This document shows positions 8,961 through 18,119 of a stretch of DNA of 64,000 bases, one piece after another (the stretch's first letter is position 1; every line of letters starts with the position of its first letter). This DNA comes from Flammeovirgaceae bacterium UBA4465 (GTDB lineage: Bacteria > Bacteroidota > Bacteroidia > Cytophagales > Cyclobacteriaceae). Below the pieces are notes generated by a model. It saw only the letters and a list, made by a program, of their open reading frames with translations. It was not told the DNA's origin and did not search any database. Position numbers and translations under genes: made by a program. Location: contig CAJJBF010000010.1 in the NCBI GenBank assembly GCA_905182375.1, positions 1 to 64,000 on the forward strand, in the 5' to 3' direction.

Positions 8961-10364
8961 ATGGAATATCGTCTAGAACAGGACACCATGGGTGAGGTTA
9001 AAGTTCCCGCTGACAAATATTGGGGGGCACAAACCGAGCGCTCCAGAAATAATTTTAAAATTGGGGGGCCCAATATGACCATGCCCATCGAACTCATTCG
9101 TGCGTTTGCCATTTTAAAAAAATCCGCTGCCCAGGCCAACGCAAGCCTTGGCGTCTTAGATGACGAAAAAGCAAGTATGATCGCCAACGTATGTGATGAA
9201 ATCTTGAAAGGCCAATTGGACGATCAATTCCCATTGGTCGTATGGCAGACCGGTTCTGGCACACAGTCCAACATGAACTGCAACGAGGTCATCGCCAATC
9301 GGAGTCATGTCCTAGAAGGTGGCCAATTAACGGATGCAAAAAAAATCATCCACCCCAATGATGATGTGAATAAAAGTCAGTCTTCAAATGACACTTTTCC
9401 AACGGCCATGCATATCGCAGTCTACAAAATATTGGTAGAAAAAACCATACCGGCCGTAACGTTACTAAGAGATACCCTAGACAAAAAAGCAAAAAGTTTT
9501 TCAGAGGTCGTAAAAATAGGTAGAACCCATTTCATGGATGCCACACCTTTGAGTCTAGGACAAGAGTTTTCTGGCTACGTCTCACAATTAGATCATAGCC
9601 TCAAAGCCCTCAAAAATACTTTTGCCCATTTGTCAGAATTGGCCTTGGGAGGTACCGCAGTAGGTACGGGTCTCAATACCCCCAAAGGATATGCCGAGTT
9701 GGTCGCCCAATACATCGCCCAACATGCAGAAATTCCTTTTGTATCGGCAGACAATAAATTTGAAGCCTTGGCCGCCCATGATGCCCTCGTAGCATCTCAT
9801 GGGGCGTTAAAGCAACTGGCCGTGAGCTTAATGAAAATTGGTAACGATATTCGAATGCTGAGTTCAGGTCCCAGAAGCGGTATTGGAGAAATCATACTCC
9901 CCGAAAATGAACCCGGGTCTTCAATCATGCCTGGAAAAGTTAACCCTACCCAATGCGAGGCCCTTACCATGGTCTGTGCTCAAGTCATGGGGAATGATGT
10001 AGCCGTCACCATCGGTGGGATGAGTGGCCATTTTGAACTCAATGTTTTCAAACCCATGATGGCCTACAATCTTATCAACTCTGCTCGACTTCTTGGAGAT
10101 GTTTGTCAGTCCTTTAATGACAATTGTGCGGTAGGTATTGAGCCGAATTATAGCGTTATTCAAGATAAATTGGAAAAATCACTGATGCTCGTAACCGCCT
10201 TAAATCCACATATTGGATATGAAAATGCCGCAAAAATTGCAAAAAAAGCCCATAAAGAAGGCACTACGCTGTGCGAAGCAGCATTAGCCCTTGAATTGGT
10301 GAGCGAAGCCCAATTCGCTGAGTGGGTACGGCCAGAGGACATGATCGGATCTATCAAGGCTTAA
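8961..10364 (+). CDS. fumC: Fumarate hydratase, class II
   Basis: FumC interconverts fumarate and L-malate in the TCA cycle. The 467-aa protein is full length. It carries the superfamily signature [11 protein letters not shown], the substrate-binding segment [25 protein letters not shown] and the [10 protein letters not shown] motif. It begins [25 protein letters not shown], which fixes the start. It is preceded by a short intergenic region with a possible -7 box and appears to be transcribed alone. Confidence 0.97.
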   Translation: MEYRLEQDTMGEVKVPADKYWGAQTERSRNNFKIGGPNMTMPIELIRAFAILKKSAAQANASLGVLDDEKASMIANVCDEILKGQLDDQFPLVVWQTGSGTQSNMNCNEVIANRSHVLEGGQLTDAKKIIHPNDDVNKSQSSNDTFPTAMHIAVYKILVEKTIPAVTLLRDTLDKKAKSFSEVVKIGRTHFMDATPLSLGQEFSGYVSQLDHSLKALKNTFAHLSELALGGTAVGTGLNTPKGYAELVAQYIAQHAEIPFVSADNKFEALAAHDALVASHGALKQLAVSLMKIGNDIRMLSSGPRSGIGEIILPENEPGSSIMPGKVNPTQCEALTMVCAQVMGNDVAVTIGGMSGHFELNVFKPMMAYNLINSARLLGDVCQSFNDNCAVGIEPNYSVIQDKLEKSLMLVTALNPHIGYENAAKIAKKAHKEGTTLCEAALALELVSEAQFAEWVRPEDMIGSIKA

Positions 10365-10436
10365 TTTTGGATATTAAAGGTTAATTATCTTACTTTATCT
10401 TCCAATAACTACGTAATTCTTACTTAATTAGATAAA

Positions 10437-11057
10437 ATGAAAAAATTTACAACCTTATTGATCTTGATTTTAGGCCTAACAGTATCTTTTGATGCGATGA
10501 GTCAATTGTCGAAAAAAGAAAAGAAAGAATGGAAGAAAAGGGTCAAATCACTTACGCCAGAACAATACAAATCTCTTATTGATGAAAATAAGGGCTTGAA
10601 AGGGCAAATAGCAAGTTTAAATGATGAATTATCTGCAAACGATGCCGCGAACAAAGAAAAAGAGGATCAGGTTGCGCAGTACGAGGCTCAAATGAGAGAG
10701 ATGAGAAAGCAAATGGCTGCGAATGCAAAAAAAGCAAAAGAAGGCGTAGCAACTTCAGGGAGTTCAATGACCAAAAAGAGGCCTGCTGTCAAAGGCATTG
10801 CTTTTAAGGTTCAAATCGGAGCCTTTCAAAACAAAGATCTAAGCAAGTATTTGGATAAATCTGATAGCTTTTTTGGAGAAGTAGGCGAAGATGGTTTGAT
10901 GAGATATACCTTGGGTGTTTTTACGGATTACTGGGAAGCCGATACCTTCAAAAAATACATGCGTGAGATGGGTGTTTCTGACGCTTGGATCATCTCCTAT
11001 AGAGATGGGGTAAGAGTGCCTATCAAGGAGGTATTAGAAAATATTCCAAAATCTTAA
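10437..11057 (+). CDS. Secreted SPOR-like protein with coiled coil
   Basis: A signal peptide (about residues 1-22) is followed by a charged helical stretch with coiled-coil character (about residues 25-95: KKEKKEWKKRVKSL, then ENKGLKGQIASLNDEL). A C-terminal domain of about 75 aa follows, starting IAFKVQIGAFQNKDLSKYL and containing TLGVFTDYWEADTFKKYM. The VQIGAF and GVF strands and the helix between them are typical of SPOR/peptidoglycan-binding modules. It is probably periplasmic or outer-membrane associated and may sense cell-wall state. A strong terminator follows directly, so it is likely monocistronic. Confidence 0.75.
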   Translation: MKKFTTLLILILGLTVSFDAMSQLSKKEKKEWKKRVKSLTPEQYKSLIDENKGLKGQIASLNDELSANDAANKEKEDQVAQYEAQMREMRKQMAANAKKAKEGVATSGSSMTKKRPAVKGIAFKVQIGAFQNKDLSKYLDKSDSFFGEVGEDGLMRYTLGVFTDYWEADTFKKYMREMGVSDAWIISYRDGVRVPIKEVLENIPKS

Positions 11058-11079
11058 TCAGATTAAGAAAGAAATGAAA

Positions 11080-11106
11080 CCCTGACAGATTCTGTCAGGG
11101 TTTTTT
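11080..11106 (+). terminator. Rho-independent terminator
   Basis: A perfect 10-base inverted repeat (ccctgacaga at 11080-11089, tctgtcaggg at 11091-11100) is followed by six T. It lies 22 bases after the SPOR-protein stop and just before the map promoter region. Confidence 0.88.
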
Positions 11107-11111
11107 GTTGT

Positions 11112-11119
11112 TATCTTTG
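11112..11119 (+). promoter_or_regulatory. Putative -7 box (TATCTTTG) upstream of map
   Basis: This is an exact match to TAnnTTTG, 15 bases before the map ATG and immediately after the preceding terminator. No clear TTTG element is at the -33 position, so support is partial. Confidence 0.35.
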
Positions 11120-11134
11120 TTTTATTGAAAGCTC

Positions 11135-11926
11135 ATGATTCATTACAAAAACAAAGAAGAAATTGAATTGGTTAGGGAAAGTGCGTTGATCGTATCACGG
11201 ACCTTAGGTATCCTGGCAGAAGTCATAAAGCCCGGTATCTCCCCAAAGACATTAGATAAAAAGGCAGAAGAATACATCAGAGATCAAGGCGCCCTACCTG
11301 GTTTTTTAGGTCTCTACGATTTTCCAGCCACCTTATGTATTTCAGTCAATGAACAAGTCGTACATGGCATTCCTGGCGACAAACCATTGGTCGATGGAGA
11401 CATCATTTCGGTGGATTGTGGCGCATTAAAAAATAACTATTATGGAGATCACGCCTTTACCTTTGCCGTCGGTGAAATCTCCGATGACATTAAAAAATTA
11501 TTGCGCATTACCAAAGAGAGTCTTTACCTAGGAATTGAACAAATGGTCGTGGGGAAACGCATCGGAGACATTGGTTATGCCGTCCAGCACCATGCTGAAA
11601 AGAATCGGTTTGGGGTCGTACGGCAACTGGTAGGCCATGGATTGGGTAAAAAAATGCATGAAGCTCCAGAGGTGCCCAACTTTGGAAAAAGAGGGTCGGG
11701 TCGTAAAATAAAAGAAGGTCTGGTGCTGGCCATTGAGCCCATGGTCAACCTAGGTACTAAAAATGTAATTCAATTGGCCGATGGTTGGACCATTGTCACA
11801 GCAGATCGGAAACCATCCGCTCATTTTGAACACAACATCGCGGTGGTAGATGGTCAACCTGAAATCCTCTCGACCTTCCAATATATAGAAGAAGCCCTCG
11901 TTAAACAGCAAGCTTCGTTTATTTAA
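11135..11926 (+). CDS. map: Methionine aminopeptidase, type I
   Basis: Map removes the N-terminal methionine from nascent proteins. The 263-aa product has the metal-binding residues in their usual places: the first histidine in VHGIPGDK, two aspartates in ISVDCGALKNNYYGDHAF, histidine in VGHGLGKKMHE and glutamates in LAIEPMVN and FEHNIAV. There is no N-terminal SH3 or zinc extension, which makes it the short type Ia form. It is usually found in ribosomal operons; here it stands alone next to a ClC antiporter. Confidence 0.96.
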   Translation: MIHYKNKEEIELVRESALIVSRTLGILAEVIKPGISPKTLDKKAEEYIRDQGALPGFLGLYDFPATLCISVNEQVVHGIPGDKPLVDGDIISVDCGALKNNYYGDHAFTFAVGEISDDIKKLLRITKESLYLGIEQMVVGKRIGDIGYAVQHHAEKNRFGVVRQLVGHGLGKKMHEAPEVPNFGKRGSGRKIKEGLVLAIEPMVNLGTKNVIQLADGWTIVTADRKPSAHFEHNIAVVDGQPEILSTFQYIEEALVKQQASFI

Positions 11927-11959
11927 AATAATGATACTGAATAACGGCTACCCAATGAT

Positions 11960-13745
11960 ATGAGCTCTCACAACCCCTTGATGCCCCTGCTCATTTGGCG
12001 TCTCAAACACATCAATGACAACAATTTCACGCTGATCATTGCGGGCTTTGTGGGTATCTTGGCAGGGCTGGCGGCGGTGGCCCTCAAAACAACCGTTCAC
12101 CTCATTGAGCAAGTCCTTCAAAATAATATTGAGGTAACAGGTTGGAAATATTTATGGGTTTTTTATCCTGTGATGGGTATTTTATTGACCGTATTTATTG
12201 CCAAATATGTACTGCAAGACAGCACCGGACATGGGATCAGTAAAGTTTTATACGCCATCTCCAAAAGGTCTTCCATCATTCGTAAAACTCGGATGTATTC
12301 GAACATGCTCACCAGTGCCATTACCGTGGGCTTTGGTGGATCCGCAGGGTTAGAAGCCCCCATTGTCGTCACGGGCTCCGCCATAGGATCCAACTTGGCC
12401 CGTCTGGCCCATCTTGATTACAAAAAAAGAACCTTAATGATTGGGTGTGGTGCGGCAGCAGCGGTATCGGCCATTTTCAATTCTCCTATCGCAGGTGTCA
12501 TCTTTGCCGTTGAAGTCATGTTGACCGATGTGACCATAAATAAATTTATTCCCATCTTAATTGCCTCGGTGTGCGGTCAACTGATGTCATTAATCTTGTT
12601 GGGCGATGATATTTTGTTTTCCTTCAAACTCACTGAAGAGTTTTCTGCTTGGTCCACTCCCTATTATCTATTGTTGGGTCTTTGTTGTGGTGCCGCATCG
12701 GTGTATTTTACCCGGATGCTTTCGCGGACCGAAGATGGGATTCATAAAATTAAGAAGCCTTTTGCTAGAGCCCTTTTAGGAGGTCTATCCTTAGGGCTAT
12801 TGCTCTTGGTTTTTCCTTCTCTCTATGGCGAAGGTTACCATATGGTCATTAATCTCTTGAAGGGCGCACCTACCTCATTGTTTGAATCTCATTATTTTAC
12901 TGGACTCTTTGGGACTACCCATCAATGGTTTGTTCCCCTCGCGCTTTTATGTCTTATTTTCCTGAAACCCATCGCTACGGGTTTAACGGTGGGTGCAGGT
13001 GGCAGTGGAGGTATTTTTGCCCCCTCTTTGTACATGGGTGGATTGGTAGGCTTTTTAGTTGGCCTGATTTTTCAATGGATTTATCCCGAATCTCCCGTCA
13101 ACTTAAGCCATTTTACCCTCGTGGGCATGTGTGGAGTCATGAGTGGCGTACTTCATGCTCCGTTAACGGCCATTTTTCTAATTGCCGAGATCACCAGTGG
13201 CTATTTGTTGTTTGTCCCCCTGATGCTCGTTTCTGCCATCTCCTATGTGACCGTCACCTATTTTGAAAAACATTCTATTTATATGCGAAACCTGATCAAA
13301 CGCGGAGACATCGTGGTCAATGATCGAGACAAAATGGTTTTGAATAAAATCAGTTTAAAAAAGATGATTGAAAAAGATCTACTCACCATCGCTCCTGAGG
13401 CTACGCTCAACGAATTAATTCCGCTGGTCAAAAAAAGTACGCGCAATATTTTCCCCGTTGTCAACGAAGATGGGGCATTGAAAGGGATCATCACACTTGG
13501 ACAATATTCGTGAAATTATGTTTGACGAATCCCAGAGAAATCACGTGACGATAAACACACTCATGACCCAAGTGCCTACCCACGTTTCATCCTATGACAA
13601 TATGCAAACCGTGATGAATAAATTTGAAATCTCCCATGCTTGGAATTTACCCGTAATAGATGACGGAAAATACATAGGATTTCTCTCTAAATCCAGAATT
13701 TTCAATACCTATCGCACACACCTCATTAGGCAAACCAAAGAGTAA
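11960..13745 (+). CDS. ClC-family chloride channel/antiporter with CBS domains, one frameshift
   Basis: This is an integral membrane ClC protein of about 594 aa if the frame is restored. The first anion-binding loop reads GGSAGLEAP, keeping the gating glutamate typical of Cl-/H+ exchangers. The second is GAGGSGGIFAPSLYMGG. A cytosolic C-terminal pair of CBS domains follows. The open frame stops at 13513 inside the first CBS domain; the second continues in another frame to 13745. Dropping one T around 13499 gives …IITLDNIREIMF…, a natural CBS sequence. CBS domains commonly bind adenine nucleotides. Confidence 0.88.
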
Positions 13746-13967
13746 TTCATGATTTGGTCATAATAAATTAATAATCAATGAGTTAATAGTTATCCACACT
13801 TTTTTTTATTAATTGAATATTTATAACTATTTGTCCATCAGCTTTTTATATAATGAATTATTTTTTTCAGTGTATAACTTATTAAATGTTAATAAGGAGA
13901 ATAGAGGCTGTTTTGGCCTTTTGGACATAGACCTCGCCTTTTATACCCCTTTCAACCTACAAGCCTT

Positions 13968-14297
13968 TTACTTAATAATTACTGGAAATCTCCCTGATAG
14001 CATAAGCTGGGTTTTTAAATGAACTCCACAAGCCTTTAAATCATCAAATGATGCCGTTCCCTCGTACCCATCAGGCATCGGGCCGGATTGTCCGAAGCGC
14101 TTTTTGAGTTGACCTGATAAACCGGTAAATAATACCTTTATTTTTTGTCTATGGAACGTGGCTAAAGCCACATGCAACAACTCCAAACCTGATGAATCCA
14201 TGTAAGCCACTCTTTCAAACATCATGATCACCGTTTCAACTTTATGTTTCTTATCCAAAACTCCATTAACCCATGAGTCAAACCAAAGAACAAGGGT
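13968..14297 (-). pseudogene. STAS-domain relic
   Basis: The open stretch from 14297 has no ATG start and is closed upstream by a stop at 14298. It encodes a recognisable STAS domain: VETVIMMFERVAYMDSSGLELL followed by KIKVLFTGLSGQLKKRFGQSG, the pattern found in anti-sigma antagonists and at the C-terminus of SulP anion transporters. Further upstream, to about 14390, protein-like phrases occur in other frames (LSKQELSG) with stops between them. The surrounding 13746-14397 is AT-rich and I see no other gene there. It is most simply a decayed gene, perhaps a SulP transporter tail. Confidence 0.5.
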
Positions 14298-14397
14298 CTA
14301 AATAGGTCTTGAACATACACCCCACTGAGCTCCTGTTTAGAAAGCTGAAATCCTTTTTTTGCATAATTTGCTCACCATGATTTATATATAAAATATC

Positions 14398-15216
14398 CTA
14401 ATTTTTTTCATTTTTTTTAGCCTCCTCCCAATAAATATCCATTTCTGACAAGGTCATTTCAGCAAGTGATTTTCCTTCTCTTTTTGATGCTATTTCTAAA
14501 TATTGAAATCTTTTAATAAATTTTTTATTGGTCCGCTCAAGTGCTTCTTCTGGATTAATATCTTGAAATCGTGCATAGTTAATCAAGGAAAATAATACGT
14601 CTCCAAACTCCTCATTCTTACGTTTTGAATTTACTATTTCCGCTTGGGTTTCGGCCTTAAATTCTTTGATTTCTTCTTCTACTTTACCCCAAACTTGATC
14701 TCCGTTTTCCCAATCAAATCCTACTCCGCTCGCCTTTTCCTGAATTCGCATGGCTTTCACCAGGGCCGGTAAGGATCGAGGGACTCCCCCAAGTACCGAT
14801 GTGTTTCCCTTTTCTTTTAGCTTGAGCTGCTCCCAATTGGCTTTCACCGTAGCCTCATCCTCAGCGAGGGTATCTCCATAAATATGGGGATGCCTTCGAA
14901 TTAATTTATCACATATCCCGTTCAGGACCGACGCCATATCAAAAGCTTTTTTTTCAGCACCTAATCTCGTATAAAAGGTCAAATGCAACATAAGATCGCC
15001 CAACTCCTCTTTTACCTCCTCTAAATCGCCCTCTAATATGGCATCGGACAGCTCATAAGTTTCTTCAATAGTCAGGTGTCGTAGGCTCTCCATGGTTTGC
15101 TTTTTATCCCATGGACAATTTTCTCTAAGCTCATCCATAATGGTAAGTAACCTATCAAATGCTGCTAATTTACCAGATCTCTCAAGGTCTGGATACTTAA
15201 TTATTTTCTTAGTCAT
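14398..15216 (-). CDS. mazG: Nucleoside triphosphate pyrophosphohydrolase MazG
   Basis: MazG hydrolyses (d)NTPs to monophosphates and pyrophosphate, limiting aberrant nucleotides. The 272-aa protein has the two tandem MazG domains. The first holds CPWDKKQTMESL, EETYELSDAIL and EELGDLMLHL; the second holds EEEIKEF and EEFGDVLFSLINYARF. The pairs of EExxE and ExxD residues bind magnesium. It is transcribed divergently from the NqrM-like gene. Confidence 0.95.
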   Translation of the reverse strand: MTKKIIKYPDLERSGKLAAFDRLLTIMDELRENCPWDKKQTMESLRHLTIEETYELSDAILEGDLEEVKEELGDLMLHLTFYTRLGAEKKAFDMASVLNGICDKLIRRHPHIYGDTLAEDEATVKANWEQLKLKEKGNTSVLGGVPRSLPALVKAMRIQEKASGVGFDWENGDQVWGKVEEEIKEFKAETQAEIVNSKRKNEEFGDVLFSLINYARFQDINPEEALERTNKKFIKRFQYLEIASKREGKSLAEMTLSEMDIYWEEAKKNEKN

Positions 15217-15244
15217 ATCAAAAAGTAAATCTTAATCCGCAACT

Positions 15245-15278
15245 TTTGTAAAGTTAACCTTCTGAGTTATTAACTTTG
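15245..15278 (+). promoter_or_regulatory. Bacteroidota-type promoter of the NqrM-like gene
   Basis: TTTG at 15245-15248 and TAACTTTG at 15271-15278 are separated by 22 bases. This matches the -33/-7 consensus (TTTG and TAnnTTTG) known for this phylum. The coding start follows 13 bases after the -7 box. Confidence 0.5.
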
Positions 15279-15291
15279 TAAAATATAATAT

Positions 15292-15522
15292 ATGATCACA
15301 GTATTCTTAGGCATTGGTTTTGTTGCGCTCTTTTTTGTGGGCATGTCGGTTCGCTTGATTTTCTTAAATAAAGGAGAATTTAAAGGTACTTGTGCATCGC
15401 AAAACCCTTTCCTTAATCCAGAAGGAGCTGCATGCGGCTATTGTGGTAAAACAGTCGTCGCAGGAGATCCCTGTGAAAAAAATAAATCTGAAGTAACCAG
15501 AATATTGGAAAAATTTAACTGA
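15292..15522 (+). CDS. NqrM-like small membrane Cys protein
   Basis: The 76-aa protein has one N-terminal membrane helix (VFLGIGFVALFFVGMSV) and a short basic turn. A cysteine-rich tail follows: FKGTCAS, GAACGYCGK and GDPCEK. This layout (helix, KGxC, CxxC, DPC) resembles NqrM, the factor that helps insert the Fe centre into the sodium-pumping NADH:quinone oxidoreductase. No nqr genes are in the window, so the match rests on pattern alone. It might instead be a lineage-specific redox or metal-binding peptide. It has the best promoter match in the window. Confidence 0.6.
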   Translation: MITVFLGIGFVALFFVGMSVRLIFLNKGEFKGTCASQNPFLNPEGAACGYCGKTVVAGDPCEKNKSEVTRILEKFN

Positions 15523-15566
15523 GTCCAACAACATTTAATATTCAAAATGCCTAAATAAACCAAAAC

Positions 15567-16949
15567 TTGACGTTAATAAAATCTATTGCTGGTATCCGCG
15601 GAACCATCGGCGGAAGTCCAGGCGAAACCTTATCTCCGTTAGATGTAGTAAAATATGCTGCTGCTTTCGGTGAAATCCTTAAAACAAAATTTAAGAATCC
15701 TAAGGTCGTCATTGGACGTGACGCAAGGCCTTCCGGTCCTATAATTGGGGCCCTGTTGTCCAACACGTTGATTGCCCAAGGTATTCATGTAATTGATACG
15801 GGCTTGAGTACCACGCCTACCGTTGAGATGGCTGTCGTTGCTGAGCAAGCACAAGGAGGTATCGTTATCACTGCAAGCCATAATCCCATTGGTTGGAATG
15901 CCCTAAAACTCTTAAACGACGCCGGCGAATTTATTTCAGCGGAGTTGGGCGCAGAAGTCCTCAAGCGTGCAGACGTGGGTGATTATACTTTTGCAGAAAG
16001 TAAAAATATTGGGAAAATTATTTCCTCAGAGGTCACCATTATGGATCACATTGATAAAATTCTTCAATTGACCCTAGTGGATGTCCCGAGCATAAAGGCT
16101 AAAAAATTCAAAGTCATATTAGATGCCGTGAATAGTACGGGAGGGATTGCCATTCCCTTGTTGCTAGAAAAACTGGGGGTGGAAGTGGTTCAAATAAATG
16201 GGGAGCCGACTGGTCTCTTTGCACATAATCCTGAACCCTTACCCGAAAACATCGGACAAATATGCAAAGAGATAGAAAATGGTAAGTTTGATGTGGGTAT
16301 TGTGGTTGATCCTGACGTGGATCGCTTGGCTTTGGTCAGCGAAAACGGAGAGCCTTTTGGTGAAGAATATACCCTGGTAGCTGTAAGTGATTATGTGCTC
16401 TCAAAAACGCCAGGCAATACCGTTTCTAATCTAAGCAGTACCCAGGGGTTAAAGGTAGTGACGGAAAAACACAAGGGAATTTATCACCCCGCTGCTGTAG
16501 GAGAGGTCAACGTCGTCGCCAAAATGAAAGAAGTCGCCGCTGTAATTGGCGGGGAGGGCAATGGTGGCATTATCTATCCTGAATTGCATTATGGCCGAGA
16601 CGCTTTGGTCGGAATTGCCCTGTTTCTTTCACATTTGGCTCAGTTCGGTCGTCCAGCCTCGATGTTACGGGCGCAATATCCCAATTATTTCATCTCAAAA
16701 AATAAAATTGAACTCACGCCAGAAATCAATATTGATGCCATTTTGGAAACGCTCAAAAATAAGTATGCCAAGCATCCCATCAATACTATCGATGGCCTGA
16801 AAATAGAATTTGATCATGATTGGATACATCTTAGAAAATCAAATACCGAACCCATCATCAGAATTTTTGCAGAATCGGAAAGTCTTGTAACTGCGAATCA
16901 TTTAGCAAATAAAATTATTTCAGATATTAAAGAAATAATTACTGATTGA
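15567..16949 (+). CDS. glmM: Phosphoglucosamine mutase
   Basis: GlmM converts glucosamine-6-phosphate to glucosamine-1-phosphate for peptidoglycan and LPS precursors. The phospho-serine loop TASHNP is at residues 102-107 (Ser104), the metal-binding loop VDPDVDR around 247 and the phosphate-binding RKSNTEPIIRI near the C-terminus. The 460-aa length is normal. The start is an unusual TTG at 15567: the product MTLIKSIAGIRGT is the standard Bacteroidota N-terminus and no in-frame ATG fits. It is followed after 14 bases by a cysteine desulfurase, so the two probably form an operon. Confidence 0.93.
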   Translation: MTLIKSIAGIRGTIGGSPGETLSPLDVVKYAAAFGEILKTKFKNPKVVIGRDARPSGPIIGALLSNTLIAQGIHVIDTGLSTTPTVEMAVVAEQAQGGIVITASHNPIGWNALKLLNDAGEFISAELGAEVLKRADVGDYTFAESKNIGKIISSEVTIMDHIDKILQLTLVDVPSIKAKKFKVILDAVNSTGGIAIPLLLEKLGVEVVQINGEPTGLFAHNPEPLPENIGQICKEIENGKFDVGIVVDPDVDRLALVSENGEPFGEEYTLVAVSDYVLSKTPGNTVSNLSSTQGLKVVTEKHKGIYHPAAVGEVNVVAKMKEVAAVIGGEGNGGIIYPELHYGRDALVGIALFLSHLAQFGRPASMLRAQYPNYFISKNKIELTPEINIDAILETLKNKYAKHPINTIDGLKIEFDHDWIHLRKSNTEPIIRIFAESESLVTANHLANKIISDIKEIITD

Positions 16950-16963
16950 TTAATTTATCCTTG

Positions 16964-18103
16964 ATGAAGGTATATCTAGACAACGCAGCCACTACTCCCC
17001 TCGACCCTACAGTCTTTGAGGCCATGAAACCGCTGATGCTTGACCATTTTGGAAATCCCTCTTCTATCCATGGTCATGGTCGAGCAGTGAGATCTCATAT
17101 CGAAAGATCCCGAAGTAAAGTTGCTGCTTTATTAAAAACATCTCCGGGTGAAATTTTTTTCACTTCTGGTGGAACAGAAGCCGATAATTCGGCCCTTTTT
17201 GGTTGTGTGAATACCCTGGGAGTAAATCACATCATTACCTCTAAAATTGAACATCATGCGGTATTGCACACGGCAGAACTCTTGGCTCAGCAAAACCCTT
17301 TGAAATTAAGCTTTGTTAATTTAAAAGAAGCCGGTCAAATAGATCTAGAACATTTAGAAATGCTGTTGAAGATCCCTTCAAAAAAAACATTGGTCTCCCT
17401 TATGCATGCTAATAATGAAATCGGCAATCTCATTAACTTAGAGAAAATAGGCACCTTGGCCCATCAGCACGAGGCCTTGTTTCATACCGATACCATACAA
17501 ACCATGGGCCATATTGACCTCGATTTATCACTCTTACCGGTAGATTTTTTGGTCGGTTCTGCCCACAAATTCAATGGGCCTAAAGGAGTTGGATTTCTTT
17601 ATGTCAATTACCGTCATAAAATCAATCCCTTTATAAACGGAGGGGCACAAGAAAGAAACATGCGGGGAGGCACCGAAAATGTTTATGGAATTGTAGGACT
17701 TGCAAAAGCCTTAGAAATTGCCTGTGAAGAGCTGGAAGTGCAAAAATCGCAAATCATAAAGCTCAAAAAATATATGATTGATCAATTGGTGAAAAAGATT
17801 CCGGGCGTTCAATTCAATGGACAATGTGCTGATCTTGATCAGAGCCTGTACACGATATTAAATGTTTGTTTGCCGCCCACATCCCATAATGAAATGCTCC
17901 TTTTTAATTTAGATATCTCTGGAATTTCTGCCTCGGGTGGAAGCGCCTGCTCTAGTGGATCAAATATCGGTTCTCATGTGTTAGCTGAATTGAATCGAGA
18001 TCCTAAAAGGGGTGCCGTAAGGTTCTCTTTTAGTAAGTACAACAACCTAGAGGAAATTGATTATGCGGTAGAGGTCCTCAGTAAGCTGACGCGTCACAAA
18101 TAA
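16964..18103 (+). CDS. Cysteine desulfurase (IscS/NifS family)
   Basis: A PLP enzyme that takes sulfur from cysteine for Fe-S clusters or thiolated tRNA. The 379-aa product starts MKVYLDNAATTPLDP, so I use ATG 16964 rather than an upstream TTG. The PLP lysine lies in VGSAHKFNGPKG (around residue 204), and the catalytic cysteine in SASGGSACSSGS (around 330). The cysteine-loop form resembles group I (IscS/NifS) enzymes. No isc or suf partner genes are adjacent. Confidence 0.92.
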   Translation: MKVYLDNAATTPLDPTVFEAMKPLMLDHFGNPSSIHGHGRAVRSHIERSRSKVAALLKTSPGEIFFTSGGTEADNSALFGCVNTLGVNHIITSKIEHHAVLHTAELLAQQNPLKLSFVNLKEAGQIDLEHLEMLLKIPSKKTLVSLMHANNEIGNLINLEKIGTLAHQHEALFHTDTIQTMGHIDLDLSLLPVDFLVGSAHKFNGPKGVGFLYVNYRHKINPFINGGAQERNMRGGTENVYGIVGLAKALEIACEELEVQKSQIIKLKKYMIDQLVKKIPGVQFNGQCADLDQSLYTILNVCLPPTSHNEMLLFNLDISGISASGGSACSSGSNIGSHVLAELNRDPKRGAVRFSFSKYNNLEEIDYAVEVLSKLTRHK

Positions 18104-18119
18104 TTTATATCCCGTTTTG

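Noticed and set aside
13813-14022. 69-aa plus-strand frame in the AT-rich gap
   Set aside because: Composition is dominated by Phe, Leu, Tyr and Asn from AT-rich DNA, with no recognisable pattern, and it overlaps the STAS relic.
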